This document shows positions 26,339 to 39,916 of a stretch of 64,000 nucleotides of DNA, piece by piece. How positions within the stretch are numbered: the stretch's first letter is position 1; every line of letters starts with the position of its first letter. Source of the DNA: Streptococcus macacae NCTC 11558 (GTDB taxonomy: Bacteria > Bacillota > Bacilli > Lactobacillales > Streptococcaceae); assembly GCF_000187995.2 (NCBI RefSeq), contig NZ_AEUW02000001.1, forward strand, positions 1,178,001-1,242,000, in the 5' to 3' direction. The notes below the pieces were generated by a model that was given only the letters and a program-made list of their open reading frames with translations, ran no database searches and was not told where the DNA came from. The position numbers were made by a program, and so were the translations under genes.

Positions 26339-26411
26339 TGACCCGTACTGGGCTCGAACCAGTGACCCTTTGATTAAAAGTCAAATGCTCTACCAACTGA
26401 GCTAACGAGTC
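26339..26411 (-). tRNA. tRNA-Lys (TTT)
   Basis: 73-base cloverleaf with acceptor GACTCGT/ACGGGTC, anticodon TTT in CTTTTAA, and discriminator A. Confidence 0.95.
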
Positions 26412-26450
26412 CCTCCTCTTATCTTTGAAAGCGCTTCTTGCCTCTTTCAA

Positions 26451-26523
26451 CGGTCCCGACGGGAATTGAACCCGCGATCTTCGCCGTGACAGGGCGACGT
26501 GATAACCGCTACACCACGGGACC
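26451..26523 (-). tRNA. tRNA-Asp (GTC)
   Basis: 73-base cloverleaf with acceptor GGTCCCG/CGGGACC, anticodon GTC in CTGTCAC, and discriminator G, the aspartate identity base. Confidence 0.95.
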
Positions 26524-26562
26524 TATTCGTACTCGGACTAAAGTCCTTAGTAACCTAACGGA

Positions 26563-26635
26563 TGGGAGTTAACGGGATCGAACCGCTGACCCTCTGCTTG
26601 TAAGGCAGATGCTCTCCCAGCTGAGCTAAACTCCC
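26563..26635 (-). tRNA. tRNA-Val (TAC)
   Basis: 73-base cloverleaf with acceptor GGGAGTT/AACTCCC, anticodon TAC in CTTACAA, and discriminator A. First tRNA behind the 5S rRNA, as in other streptococcal rRNA operons. Confidence 0.95.
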
Positions 26636-26640
26636 TCTGG

Positions 26641-26756
26641 CTAAGCAACGCCCCTATCTCACAGGAGGCAGCCTCCCACTACTTCAGGCGCGCTAGGGCT
26701 TAACGGCTGTGTTCGGCATGGAAACAGGTGTATCCCCTAGGCTATCGTCACTTAAC
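26641..26756 (-). rRNA. 5S ribosomal RNA
   Basis: Minus strand begins TTAAGTGACGATAGCCTAGG, contains CACCTGTTTCCATGCCGAACAC and ends GGGGCGTTGCTTAG; the two ends pair. About 116 bases, the usual length. Ends are set by comparison from memory. Confidence 0.95.
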
Positions 26757-26818
26757 CTCTTCTTGAATGATCGCTCACTCACCATTGAACAGCTAAACCC
26801 TCTCCCTCAGCGCCTTGC

Positions 26819-29710
<2,892 letters not shown>

Positions 29711-30028
29711 TCTTCTTGGTTCTTGGCTTTTTCGCTTCGGTTTCTTTTTTGTTATCTCTCTTTCTATAGAGTAATCTATAGAAAGAGGGGTTTAGCTATT
29801 CAATTGTCAATGAACCATCTTATGATATTAAGATCCGGTGCGGTTTGCCGCAAAACTTGCGTAGAATAAGGAGACAACCAACGACGTGTCCCTTAGACAC
29901 TAGGCGCTTGTGACTTATTCCTAGGAAGTTTAGGATCGTATTCTAATATCAACTAAAACAAGACCTTGAGTTGAACGCCAGACTAACTTCTTAGAAAAAG
30001 CGAATCGTCTGTTCGTATCCTGTTTTAA
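29711..30028 (-). other. 16S-23S spacer, part between tRNA-Ala and 23S
   Basis: Spacer transcript of the rRNA operon holding a hairpin (CTCTTTCTATAGAT/ATCTATAGAAAGAG, around 29757-29788) that should form the RNase III processing stalk or its part. I see no gene in it. Confidence 0.6.
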
Positions 30029-30101
30029 TGGAGCCTAGCGGGATCGAACCGCTGACCTCCTGCGTGCAAAGCAGGCGCTCTCCCAGCTGAGCTAAGGCCC
30101 C
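30029..30101 (-). tRNA. tRNA-Ala (TGC) in the 16S-23S spacer
   Basis: 73-base cloverleaf with acceptor GGGGCCT/AGGCTCC, anticodon TGC in TTGCACG, and discriminator A. A single tRNA-Ala in the spacer is standard for streptococci. Confidence 0.96.
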
Positions 30102-30276
30102 ACAACCCTCTCAAAACTAAACAAGACGGCAAGTGCTTCTGTAACGCATAACAGAATTTAAGTAATTGTACTCAGGCTAAAAGCTGGTGATTTAGATAAA
30201 TCGTCTTGTGTTCATCGAACACAGCGTCGATTTCCTAAAATCAAGGCGCTTTTTACGCCCTCTGTTACTTGTTTTT

Positions 30277-31829
<1,553 letters not shown>

Positions 31830-31969
31830 CAGTCTGATGTGACTCTTACTTTGTTCCTGTCGCTGACAGTTCTTTGTTTGACGGGTACTAGTCCCCTAGC
31901 ACCCTCACTTGGTCGTCTTGTTCAGTTTTCAAAGGACTCTAGCTGTCTTTATGAAACAGCAGCTTTAAT

Positions 31970-31999
31970 AATATAACAGAAAATATATCAGCTTGTCAA
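31970..31999 (-). promoter_or_regulatory. rRNA operon promoter
   Basis: Minus strand TTGACA (31994-31999), an 18-base AT-rich spacer and TATATT (31970-31975), preceded by an A/T tract (32000-32030) that could serve as an UP element. About 140 bases upstream of the 16S start. Confidence 0.75.
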
Positions 32000-32047
32000 C
32001 AATTTTTTTAACTTTTTTTAAAAAAATGTTGACTTTGATTTAACTTA

Positions 32048-32122
32048 TACTCAATGAAAGTCAAAAAGCAAACGAGGAAGCTAGGCGACGCTGACCTAGT
32101 TTGAAGGGATTTTCAAAGAGTA
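32048..32122. repeat. RUP-like palindromic repeat, copy 1
   Basis: A 75-base element with inverted termini TACTCAATGAAAGTCAAAAAG and GGGATTTTCAAAGAGTA, with AAGCTAGGCGACGCTGACCTAG in the middle. The sequence class matches the pneumococcal RUP elements, thought to be moved by an IS630-type transposase and to insert at TA. A second, decayed copy lies at 45914 and a nested pair at 52111. Confidence 0.6.
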
Positions 32123-32186
32123 TTAGATAGTTACAGTGATCAGAATTGCTTAAAAACAGTTTGAATCTTTTCAATAATTTGTTTTT

Positions 32187-32441
32187 TTAGTCTTCATCAT
32201 CGGGTTTGCGGCCGTGGAGGCCTTTCTGACGCTGAATTTCTTTCAGTTTTTCTGGGGTGATATCCTTGCCTTCTTCATCAACAACTTTGATTCCTTCGAT
32301 ATGGTGGCGAAAGCTGCGGCGGTAACCTTCAATATATTCTTCACGGAGACGCTCTTGCTCAACTTTTTCCTCTCCAGTCAAACCTTCCGTTTTCTTTTTA
32401 CGAGCTAATTCATTAATTCTTTCAATCTTTTTTTGATCCAT
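32187..32441 (-). CDS. DUF896 / UPF0291 protein
   Basis: An 84-residue helical protein: [64 protein letters not shown]. This is the DUF896 (YnzC-like) family. An in-frame ATG exists 6 codons upstream, but MDQKK has AGAAAGGA at the right distance, so I start at 32441. YnzC is an SOS-linked protein in Bacillus; the function here is unknown. It lies just behind the glyS 3' end. Confidence 0.88.
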   Translation of the reverse strand: MDQKKIERINELARKKKTEGLTGEEKVEQERLREEYIEGYRRSFRHHIEGIKVVDEEGKDITPEKLKEIQRQKGLHGRKPDDED

Positions 32442-32515
32442 AAGTTTTTCCTTTCTCATTTTTAAATAAGGATAACAGCTTTAGTTTACCTGTCATCTCA
32501 CAGTCAATTGTCCTT

Positions 32516-34558
32516 TTATTTTGTATTAATTTTGTTAAAGGCTGCAATAGTATTTGCCTTTTCCATCAAATTGCTAAGAATGGCAAGACGGTTATTTCTT
32601 AATTCCTGATCCTCAGTCATAACCATAGTGTTATCAAAGAAAGCATCAATAATAGGGCTCAATGTAAATAACCTATCTATATTTTCTGAGACATCTTCTG
32701 TAAAACGCAACTCCTCAACAGCATCATATAATTCTTGCTCATGCTCATTTTCAAAAATACTTGTATCAACAGACTTGCTATTATAAGCATTTTCAGCAAT
32801 ATTGAAAACACGTGAAAGACTTTCGACAGAAGATTTAAAATTAGCATCTTCAGCTTTTGCAGCAAGGCTTGCTGCAGCTTCCAGCTGCAAACGGACAACA
32901 CCAGCAGAACTGCCAAGAACCGCTTCACGGATATCTTTAGGAACTGATTTATCCATTAGCTTTTCAATACGTGCCTGAAGAAAAGCCATCACTTCTGTCT
33001 GATTTTTATAGCTTAAACTGTCCAAATGCAGCTGATAAAGATTGCTTATCAATTCATCTAGAGGAATTTCCCACTCAAAGCTATCTAAAATCCGAACAAT
33101 CCCTTGAGCAGCTCGGCGAAGAGCATAAGGATCATTGGAACCGCTAGGGATTAGCCCGACAGAAAAGAAAGACAGCAAAACATCACATTTATCAGCAATA
33201 GCTAAAATGGCCCCAACTTTAGTAAGAGGCAGGTCTCCTTCACTGGTTACAGGTAGATAGTGCTCTCGTATAGCTCTTGCAACAGCTTGGTTTTCTCCAG
33301 CTAAAGTCGCATATTTTTCTCCCATAATGCCTTGAAGTTCATCAAATTCACCGACCATGCCGGTTAAAAGGTCAAATTTATAAATACTTGCTGCTCGCTC
33401 TACCTGTGCCTTTTCTTGCTCATCAAGTCCTGCCAAGTTTGCTAAATAAGCTGCTATCACTTTTGTTCGCATCATATGATCATATAAAGAACCTATTTTT
33501 TCATGAAAAGTAACAAGTTTTAACTTTTCAACTAAATCCTCAATTTGCAGTTTTTGATCTTCGCGCCAGAAAAATTCACCATCTTCAAGACGAGCCACTA
33601 AGACTTTCTCGTTCCCTCTAATCACATTCTCAATAAAGTCACTGTTCCCATTACGAACAGAAACAAAGTTCGGTAAAAGCTGTCCTTCTGAAGTGCGAAC
33701 GACAAAATAGCGCTGATGATTTTTCATAGAGGTTACTAAAACTTCTTCAGGAACTTCAAGATATTTAGAAGCAAAATTTCCCATAAAAGCTGTTGGATAC
33801 TCGACTAAATTTAGAACTTCATTTAAAAGATCATGGTCAATTTCAACAACAACATTATGATTAGATTCAATTGTTTTAATCTGATCTAAAATGAGTTTTT
33901 GACGCTCCTTAGGGTCAACAATCACAAATTGCCTGCGCAGATCTTCCTCATAACTATCTGCTGATCTAATGATGGTTTCCTTCCCTAAAAAACGATGGCC
34001 GCGGCTGATATTGCTAGAGACGATATCAAGAAAGGGTACCTGAATCACTTCTTTGTCTAAAAGGATCGTCAGTGTATGAACTGGACGGATATAATCAAAC
34101 TGATTGGCAGCCCAATGCATACTAACGGGAAAAGAAAGGGAAGAGAGAACTTCTGTTACTTTAGGTACAATTTCAGAGGCATTTTTACCCGCTTCACGCT
34201 TGCTGACATAGGCATATTCTTCTCCCTTAACTTCACGAAATTCAATAGCATCTGTTGTGAGGCCCTTGCTGCGGACAAAACCTTGAGCAGCCTTCGTAAA
34301 ATTTCCTTCACTATCTACAGCAATTTTTTTTGAAGGTCCTTTAAAATCCTCAGATAAATCCTTTTGCTTATCTGACAAACCCATAACACGGACAGCTAAA
34401 CGGCGTGGAGTGGAGAAGGTTTGGATAGTTTCATAATCAAGGCGGTTTTCTTTTAAAAAGTCCGCCATTTTTTGTCCCAGCTGCTCTTCACTAGGTGTTA
34501 CAACATAAGCCGGCAGTTCTTCTAAGCCCAGCTCTACCAATAAATTTTTTGTCATCAC
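32516..34558 (-). CDS. glyS: Glycyl-tRNA synthetase beta subunit
   Basis: A 680-residue beta subunit of the alpha2-beta2 bacterial glycyl-tRNA synthetase. It begins [22 protein letters not shown] and contains the HD-like domain and the C-terminal anticodon-binding domain ([19 protein letters not shown]). The beta subunit binds tRNA. It is 222 bases downstream of glyQ, an unusually wide gap that holds no gene I can support. Expression depends on the T-box before glyQ. Confidence 0.96.
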   Translation of the reverse strand: MMTKNLLVELGLEELPAYVVTPSEEQLGQKMADFLKENRLDYETIQTFSTPRRLAVRVMGLSDKQKDLSEDFKGPSKKIAVDSEGNFTKAAQGFVRSKGLTTDAIEFREVKGEEYAYVSKREAGKNASEIVPKVTEVLSSLSFPVSMHWAANQFDYIRPVHTLTILLDKEVIQVPFLDIVSSNISRGHRFLGKETIIRSADSYEEDLRRQFVIVDPKERQKLILDQIKTIESNHNVVVEIDHDLLNEVLNLVEYPTAFMGNFASKYLEVPEEVLVTSMKNHQRYFVVRTSEGQLLPNFVSVRNGNSDFIENVIRGNEKVLVARLEDGEFFWREDQKLQIEDLVEKLKLVTFHEKIGSLYDHMMRTKVIAAYLANLAGLDEQEKAQVERAASIYKFDLLTGMVGEFDELQGIMGEKYATLAGENQAVARAIREHYLPVTSEGDLPLTKVGAILAIADKCDVLLSFFSVGLIPSGSNDPYALRRAAQGIVRILDSFEWEIPLDELISNLYQLHLDSLSYKNQTEVMAFLQARIEKLMDKSVPKDIREAVLGSSAGVVRLQLEAAASLAAKAEDANFKSSVESLSRVFNIAENAYNSKSVDTSIFENEHEQELYDAVEELRFTEDVSENIDRLFTLSPIIDAFFDNTMVMTEDQELRNNRLAILSNLMEKANTIAAFNKINTK

Positions 34559-34780
34559 TTTTCCTCTTATTTAGAAATATACTTTTTAATGTTTTTCAGT
34601 TAAGGTTTGACACTGTTAGATGTTTCATAGCTGACACATTGATATCTTTATTAACTCATCTTAGAGCTAATAAATGAAAAGACAAATGCTCAAGACTTCA
34701 TTTTTCTAAGCCAGCAGCATTAAAGTCTCAACAGCTCCATAACAGGTCTCTTAAACTTCTTTTAGCTATGCGCTAATACT

Positions 34781-35698
34781 CTAAACATCATCTTTCTCCA
34801 GCAATTTTGCTCGTGTGATTTCATCCAGCAGTGGATAGCCCAGCTTCTTGCGCTCTGCTACAAAATTTTTGGCCACAAGGCGAGCCAAATGGCGGATGCG
34901 AGCAATATACCCCGCGCGCTCAGTGACAGACACTGCACCGCGCGCATCTAATAAATTAAAGGTGTGCGAACATTTAAGCACATAGTCATAAGCCGGATGA
35001 ACCAAGCCTTCTTCTAAAGCATGGTGAGCCTCTCTTTCAAATTTATTAAAATTATCAAGAAGCATATCTTGATTTGAAACTTCAAAAGAATATTTTGAGT
35101 GCTCATACTCTGGCTGGATAAAAATTTCACCGTATTTAACACCAGGAGCCCATTCAATATCATAAACAGAATCCACTTCTTGAATATAAGAAGCTAAACG
35201 TTCAAGACCATAAGTGACCTCGGCTGTTACAGGATCAGTTTCTAAACCACCAACTTGCTGAAAGTAAGTAAACTGGGTTATTTCCATCCCATCAAGCCAA
35301 ACTTCCCATCCTAAGCCTGCTGAGCCTGTTGATGGGTTTTCCCAGTTATCCTCTACAAAGCGGATATCATGCTCCAGTAAGCTAATCCCCAGTTTTTCCA
35401 AAGAGGCAAGGTAAAGCTCTTGAATATTTGAAGGCGACGGTTTCATGACAACTTGAAATTGATGATGCTGATAAAGACGATTAGGATTTTCGCCATAACG
35501 GCCATCGGCAGGGCGGCGGGATGGCTCAACATAAGCTGCATTCCATGGCTCAGGGCCAATAGCACGCAAGAAAGTATAAGGACTCATAGTCCCGGCACCT
35601 TTTTCGTTATCATAAGCTTGCATAAGCAAACAGCCTTGCTCATTCCAGAACTGCTGAAGTGTTAAAATAATTTCTTGAAAGGTTAGTTTTCTACTCAA
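34781..35698 (-). CDS. glyQ: Glycyl-tRNA synthetase alpha subunit
   Basis: A 305-residue class II catalytic subunit. It starts [85 protein letters not shown], the near-invariant GlyQ sequence. Works with GlyS to charge tRNA-Gly. The leader is over 600 bases long and contains a T-box. Confidence 0.97.
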   Translation of the reverse strand: MSRKLTFQEIILTLQQFWNEQGCLLMQAYDNEKGAGTMSPYTFLRAIGPEPWNAAYVEPSRRPADGRYGENPNRLYQHHQFQVVMKPSPSNIQELYLASLEKLGISLLEHDIRFVEDNWENPSTGSAGLGWEVWLDGMEITQFTYFQQVGGLETDPVTAEVTYGLERLASYIQEVDSVYDIEWAPGVKYGEIFIQPEYEHSKYSFEVSNQDMLLDNFNKFEREAHHALEEGLVHPAYDYVLKCSHTFNLLDARGAVSVTERAGYIARIRHLARLVAKNFVAERKKLGYPLLDEITRAKLLEKDDV

Positions 35699-35806
35699 TT
35701 TAGTATCCTCTTTCTGTTTTGATCATTCGGCGGCCTTTTCTTTATTCGATTATTTTTAGTAAGGAAAACTAGTGCGTCAACTAGGCAAATTGCCACAGGA
35801 TTACCC

Positions 35807-35872
35807 TTAGATGCTTGCTCCCTTAGGAATACTAGTACCTTTGGCGAGGTAAAATGTTAATTTTTTAAACAT
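35807..35872 (-). CDS. Possible 21-residue leader peptide before glyQ
   Basis: ATG at 35870-35872 with a very good Shine-Dalgarno (AAAGGAG, 4 bases away) opens a frame reading MFKKLTFYLAKGTSIPKGAS and stops after 21 codons. It lies between the T-box terminator and glyQ. It may be a small gene, a leader peptide or the start of a deleted gene. Confidence 0.35.
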   Translation of the reverse strand: MFKKLTFYLAKGTSIPKGASI

Positions 35873-36084
35873 TTTTCTCCTTTTATAAATCTTGCAGCTA
35901 TGCCAAATAAAAAGCTGCTTCTCATTTGAGGAATGAGGGGATCACTGAGACAAGCCTTCTTTTTCTCTGATTACAATAGGATAAGTCTTCTGCCCTAGCA
36001 CTTTGCAAGACATGATCCTAACAAAATGAAAAGTAAGCTCTTAAGAAACAGAAATTTCCATTTTTATTTTATTAGGTAGAGAGG

Positions 36085-36312
36085 CAGCAAAAAAGGCAGC
36101 ACCTACTCTATCCCATACAGATCGCACAGGGGCGCAGAGACGCGGTTCCACCCTAATTTATAACTTCATTTATCTCATTGTAATAACTTGGTTAACTAGC
36201 CGTAATAACTTGGTTAACTAGCCAAGAGAAAGCTCCAGCTCCTTACCTCGTTTCACCTGACTCACACTTTCTCAGGTTCGCTGCAGAAAACTCCCATAAG
36301 GCCTTCTTTCTG
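36085..36312 (-). promoter_or_regulatory. T-box leader of glyQS
   Basis: Minus strand AGGGTGGAACCGCG (complement of 36141-36154) is the conserved T-box. Downstream, GCGCC and GGTGC can pair ahead of a run of six T (36089-36094), forming the terminator. Stem I lies between about 36230 and 36310. Uncharged tRNA-Gly should stabilise the antiterminator and switch on glyQS. The linker between stem I and the T-box carries a tandem duplication (36181-36223). The specifier codon could not be placed with confidence. Confidence 0.88.
36181..36223 (-). repeat. Tandem 22-bp duplication inside the glyQS T-box leader
   Basis: TAATAACTTGGTTAACTAGCCG at 36181-36202 is repeated exactly, to the last base but one, at 36203-36223. 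Each unit can fold into a small hairpin on the minus strand (CTTGG/CCAAG around CTAGTTAA), so the leader has two identical stems in a row. Confidence 0.85.
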
Positions 36313-36318
36313 TCTCAG

Positions 36319-36347
36319 ATTATAACAAAAAACAGCAAAACTGTCCA
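36319..36347 (-). promoter_or_regulatory. glyQS promoter
   Basis: TGGACA (36342-36347), 17-base spacer, TATAAT (36319-36324) on the minus strand. It begins inside the last codons of the upstream EVE-domain gene. Confidence 0.75.
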
Positions 36348-36350
36348 GAT

Positions 36351-36761
36351 TTAATCTATTTTCATCTTCTCAAAAATAAACATAAAGAAATCTCGGCTCA
36401 CTTCAAAATGTCCATAGCGAAGCTGTCTGGCGTATTTCCCCCACTCTGGATGCTGTCTGGCTGCTTCAATCGAACAGGGACGGATAGACCTGTAATAATC
36501 AACGTCCCGCCTGAAAGGGACGAAATCCGGTGCCATTTCAAAGGGATAGACCCGGTCGTCCTTCATTTTGCCGACGGCTGTAAAAGCCTGCAGTTTTTGA
36601 TTAGAATCCAGAGCTGCTTTGGGACTGTAATAGAGCAGGTAGTCTCCCGGCTTCATCCGTCTTAAGGGGCCGCCCTTGCCATGGCAGACTTGACAAAAGC
36701 CGCCTTTAACACCGATTTTAACGTGATTTTCTGAAACTACCCCAACCCAAAATCTAACCAT
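36351..36761 (-). CDS. EVE domain-containing protein
   Basis: A 136-residue single-domain EVE/PUA-like protein: [48 protein letters not shown], then TAVGKMKDDRVYPFEM and FVPFRRDVDYY. EVE domains bind modified bases or RNA. Its start overlaps the MarR gene by 8 bases and it is the last gene of a three-gene operon. Role unknown. Confidence 0.85.
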   Translation of the reverse strand: MVRFWVGVVSENHVKIGVKGGFCQVCHGKGGPLRRMKPGDYLLYYSPKAALDSNQKLQAFTAVGKMKDDRVYPFEMAPDFVPFRRDVDYYRSIRPCSIEAARQHPEWGKYARQLRYGHFEVSRDFFMFIFEKMKID

Positions 36762-37212
36762 TCATTTCCTCCAATTTTATCAACAGCTGATTGAAATCTG
36801 CCACCTGCTCTCTCAATTGACCAAAGTAAGCCTGATCAATTGCCTCAACAAGAGGCAGAGCTTGGTTCATGTGCTCTCTGCCTGAGTCCGTCAGAAAAAC
36901 AACCTTTGCTCGGCTGTCTTTCGGATGTTCCCGCCGTTCAACCAAGCCCTTTTTTAACAAAAGCTTGAGAACCTGTGAAACCGTCATCACATCCATATCT
37001 GAAAAAGCAGCCAGATTGACCTGAGTAATCAAATCCTGCTGTAATTCCAAAGCTCCCAAACTGCTTAAAATGATAAACTGAGGGTGAGTCAAATCAATAT
37101 TTTTAAGGGTGCTTTTAACCTTAGCATGCCAAGCATTGTATACTTTGGCAAATAAGAAACCTGTCGACTCCTGAGGGTTGTCAGCATACTGGGAATGAAA
37201 AGTTTTTGTCAT
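36754..37212 (-). CDS. MarR-family transcriptional regulator
   Basis: A 152-residue winged-helix regulator: [66 protein letters not shown] wing. Overlaps SRPBCC by 4 bases and the EVE gene by 8. The perfect 26-base palindrome over the operon promoter is the likely operator, so the operon should be autorepressed until a ligand binds. Confidence 0.92.
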   Translation of the reverse strand: MTKTFHSQYADNPQESTGFLFAKVYNAWHAKVKSTLKNIDLTHPQFIILSSLGALELQQDLITQVNLAAFSDMDVMTVSQVLKLLLKKGLVERREHPKDSRAKVVFLTDSGREHMNQALPLVEAIDQAYFGQLREQVADFNQLLIKLEEMNG

Positions 37213-37625
37213 GCTGCCTCCAATAGTTGTTTCAGCTGTCTTACAGATGCCGGCACATCGGCAAAAATCTGTTTCAAAAAGGCTAAGGCTTCCTCTGTCA
37301 TATCACCGTCCATTAAAGAAACGGAATGTCTCAGTCTAATGGCAGCGGCAGAGCTTTCAAGTATCTCATGCTCAAAGAGAATACTGCCAAAAGGCGTTGC
37401 TGTTAAATCAGAAAAATACTGATTCTCACGCACCTCAACTAAAGTGAAGGCAAGTTCAGGCATGCCCTCCATCTTCATTTTTCCCCTTTGTCCTGTAGTG
37501 AAATCACCGTCCAAGCTGATCTCTTCTAAATCATTCTCCCAGACAAACCACTGATCAACTTGACAATAGTAGACCCAAGCGTCCTCTTTTTTAGCATTGA
37601 TGGCCAACTCAAAAGAAAATTTCAT
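37209..37625 (-). CDS. SRPBCC (START-like) ligand-binding protein
   Basis: A 138-residue protein of the polyketide cyclase/START-like superfamily ([50 protein letters not shown]). Such proteins bind hydrophobic ligands in a deep pocket. First gene of an operon with MarR and EVE proteins, which suggests that the operon answers a small hydrophobic molecule. No substrate is identifiable. Confidence 0.78.
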   Translation of the reverse strand: MKFSFELAINAKKEDAWVYYCQVDQWFVWENDLEEISLDGDFTTGQRGKMKMEGMPELAFTLVEVRENQYFSDLTATPFGSILFEHEILESSAAAIRLRHSVSLMDGDMTEEALAFLKQIFADVPASVRQLKQLLEAA

Positions 37626-37655
37626 AAAAAAACTCCTTCATATTTAATAAATATT

Positions 37656-37687
37656 TATATTATAAGTTAACTTATAATATATGTCAA
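37656..37687 (-). promoter_or_regulatory. MarR operon promoter with a perfect palindromic operator
   Basis: Consensus TTGACA (37682-37687), 17-base spacer and TATAAT (37659-37664) on the minus strand. The spacer and -10 are covered by a perfect 26-base palindrome, 37656-37681, centred on GTTAAC. MarR dimers bind such sites, and binding here would block RNA polymerase. Confidence 0.85.
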
Positions 37688-37807
37688 GAAAAAAGGCAAA
37701 AGTTTGTTTTACCTTTTTTTGATACATAAATACAAGATTTGTAGACAGCATTTCCCTGTTTTCATTCTCTCTGTAAATGATTAGCAAGCTATCTTATTTT
37801 ATTTTTA

Positions 37808-38959
37808 TCATCTAGTTTCATAGCTTTTTTCACCAGCTAAATAAGTGGCTTGTAAATTCATTGCTGGGTCTAAAATAATAAAGTCAGCTGCATGCCCTTC
37901 CTTGATCTGACCGCAAACATCATCCAGTCCGACAGATAAGGCTGGGATAAGTGTTGCCATATGAACAGCTTGAGCTTTTGTCGCGATTCCCCAGTCAACA
38001 ACATTTTTAACAGCATCTTTGAGCTCTAAAACAGAACCTGCCAAATTGCCTCCTTCTTTTAATCGCGCCGTTCCATCGGCTACTACAACCGGAAGCTCTC
38101 CCAGCATATAATCACCATCAGCTAGACCGCCTGCACTCATGCAGTCTGTAATTAAGGCGACATGATCGTGACCTTTTTGTTTCATCAGAATATGGCAGGC
38201 CTGCGGATGAACATGATGCCCATCACAGATAAGCTCCGCATAAGTATTGGGAAGCTGATAGACCGCACCGACCATTCCGGGTTCACGATGATTAAGCGAG
38301 CGCATGCCATTATAGGCATGCACCCAGATACTAGCACCTGCTTGTGCTGCTTCTACGGCTTGCTGATAAGTGGCATCAGAATGTCCCAAAGCTACCCTTA
38401 CTCCCTTAGCTTTTGCATAAGCTGTAAAAAGCTGGCTGCCTTCACGCTCAGGAGCAATCGCTATTTTCTTCAAGAGACCCTGGCTGGCTTTTAGCCAGTC
38501 ATCCAATTCCTGACAGTTAGGATTGCGCATGTAAGCTGGATTTTGAGCACCTTTATAAGTCTCACTGAAATAAGGGCCTTCAAAATAGAGGCCTTGAATA
38601 TGAGCTCCGCTTTCTTGACCAGCAAAAGAAGCTGCTGTCTGACAGATAGCTCTTAATTCTTCAAAAGGAGCTGTCAAAGCCGTCGGCATAAAGCTGGTAA
38701 CGCCAGCCGCCAGCAAAGCTTGACTCATTGCTTCTAAAGACTCTTGGCTATTATCCATGGTATCTGCTCCAGCATAACCATGGATATGAGTATCAACCAA
38801 ACCTGGTGCTAAAGCATAACCACTGTAATCAATAATTTCTGCTCCAGCTGGCACTTTGCTCTGCCACTTTCCAAAAAAGCCATCATTAATTTCTAAGAAA
38901 CCTTTGCCTTTTACCTCATAGGGATAGAAAAATTGATCTGCTTTGATATATTTTAACAC
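37808..38959 (-). CDS. nagA: N-acetylglucosamine-6-phosphate deacetylase
   Basis: A 383-residue amidohydrolase that removes acetate from GlcNAc-6-P, feeding GlcN-6-P to NagB and glycolysis or to wall precursors. Metal ligand motif DTHIHGYAG (about 55-63), FEGPYFSETYKGAQNP, ALGHSDATY, WVHAYNGMRSLNHREPG, ICDGHHVHPQ and ITDCMSAGG follow in the normal order. Monocistronic on the minus strand between the MarR operon and the DUF3021 gene. Confidence 0.96.
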   Translation of the reverse strand: MLKYIKADQFFYPYEVKGKGFLEINDGFFGKWQSKVPAGAEIIDYSGYALAPGLVDTHIHGYAGADTMDNSQESLEAMSQALLAAGVTSFMPTALTAPFEELRAICQTAASFAGQESGAHIQGLYFEGPYFSETYKGAQNPAYMRNPNCQELDDWLKASQGLLKKIAIAPEREGSQLFTAYAKAKGVRVALGHSDATYQQAVEAAQAGASIWVHAYNGMRSLNHREPGMVGAVYQLPNTYAELICDGHHVHPQACHILMKQKGHDHVALITDCMSAGGLADGDYMLGELPVVVADGTARLKEGGNLAGSVLELKDAVKNVVDWGIATKAQAVHMATLIPALSVGLDDVCGQIKEGHAADFIILDPAMNLQATYLAGEKSYETR

Positions 38960-39032
38960 TGTTAACGCCTCACTTTCCTTTATCTATTATACAGCAAATC
39001 ATTTTTCCAATAAATCAAAAAACAAGAAAAAG

Positions 39033-39431
39033 TTACTCTTGATTGTTTTGACGATGAGATAAAGCACGGTTAATTTTTTGGGTCTTTAAATAAATATCCA
39101 AACGGACAAAACACCAGATAATAAAATAAATAAGGATGAAGTCAAACCAAAACCGAAATAAAGTGAGAAGATATCCCCAGCCATTGTAAATCATCATAGC
39201 AGATACCAAACCTAAGATTATCAAAAAATGAATGATTAAAAGCTGTAAAAAGGAGAAGCGATCACTTTCAAAAATCAGGTTAACAACACCGATACAAGCG
39301 CTCATAATGAGAACACTTATGATATTGCTTTTGCTGACAGATGATTTTTGAACATCAAAAAGCAAGACTAACAGATAAACGAGACCGCCTGTACGGACTC
39401 CTGAAAGTATAGCATTCATTATTTTTTTCAT
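39033..39431 (-). CDS. DUF3021 family membrane protein
   Basis: A 132-residue protein with four membrane helices, the fourth long one near residues 80-110 (FRFWFDFILIYFIIWCFVRLDIYL). DUF3021 proteins are encoded next to LytTR regulators and act as their membrane-bound inhibitors in the streptococcal HdrM/HdrR and BrsM/BrsR systems. It lies 13 bases behind the LytTR gene. Functional transfer from those systems is an inference. Confidence 0.88.
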   Translation of the reverse strand: MKKIMNAILSGVRTGGLVYLLVLLFDVQKSSVSKSNIISVLIMSACIGVVNLIFESDRFSFLQLLIIHFLIILGLVSAMMIYNGWGYLLTLFRFWFDFILIYFIIWCFVRLDIYLKTQKINRALSHRQNNQE

Positions 39432-39444
39432 GTCACATTCCCTT

Positions 39445-39903
39445 CTAGATCCCTAAATGAACCATCAATTCTTTGACATACTTACGACTGACACTTGATT
39501 TGATATTATTGCTCAATTTTGCCATCATATTACCTGAAAAACTATCTGATAGAGATTCCAAATGGTCAAGATTAATCAGAGCATGCTTGGAAATTTGGAT
39601 GAAATTGGCTCTATTTAGACGGTTTGAAAAATGGATTAACGTCTCCGTCGTGGTAAATACGCCATTTAAAGTAAAAATCTTAAGTGTTGTCTGATTAACG
39701 TCTGCCAAAACAATATCATCTAGCTTTAACATCACAATTTTATCCATAGTCTTGATAGGAATAGCATTGCTGGAGAGCATTTGATAATTATCAATATAAT
39801 CCAACAACTGCTGAACTGCAGCCGTTTTTTCTGCCGCCTTAACTAAAACAAAGGGAAAATCTGCTGGAATTTGCGAATCTTGTTCAAATTGACTTTTTAC
39901 CAC
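39445..39903 (-). CDS. LytTR-family transcriptional regulator
   Basis: A 152-residue protein without receiver domain; the C-terminal about 95 residues (MLKLDDIVLADVNQTTLKIFTLNGVFTTTETLIHFSNRLNRANFIQISKHALINLDHLESL) form a LytTR DNA-binding domain. Paired with DUF3021, it forms a LytTR regulatory system whose activator is held off by the membrane partner. Some such systems in S. mutans switch on competence or bacteriocin genes. It follows the ABC permease gene by 13 bases, so it may be part of an autoregulated export operon. Confidence 0.9.
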   Translation of the reverse strand: MVKSQFEQDSQIPADFPFVLVKAAEKTAAVQQLLDYIDNYQMLSSNAIPIKTMDKIVMLKLDDIVLADVNQTTLKIFTLNGVFTTTETLIHFSNRLNRANFIQISKHALINLDHLESLSDSFSGNMMAKLSNNIKSSVSRKYVKELMVHLGI

Positions 39904-39916
39904 CTATTTTTCCTCT

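Noticed and set aside
36181..36223. Tandem repeat considered as the start of a CRISPR array
   Set aside because: Two units without spacers, inside an RNA leader; no cas genes in the window.
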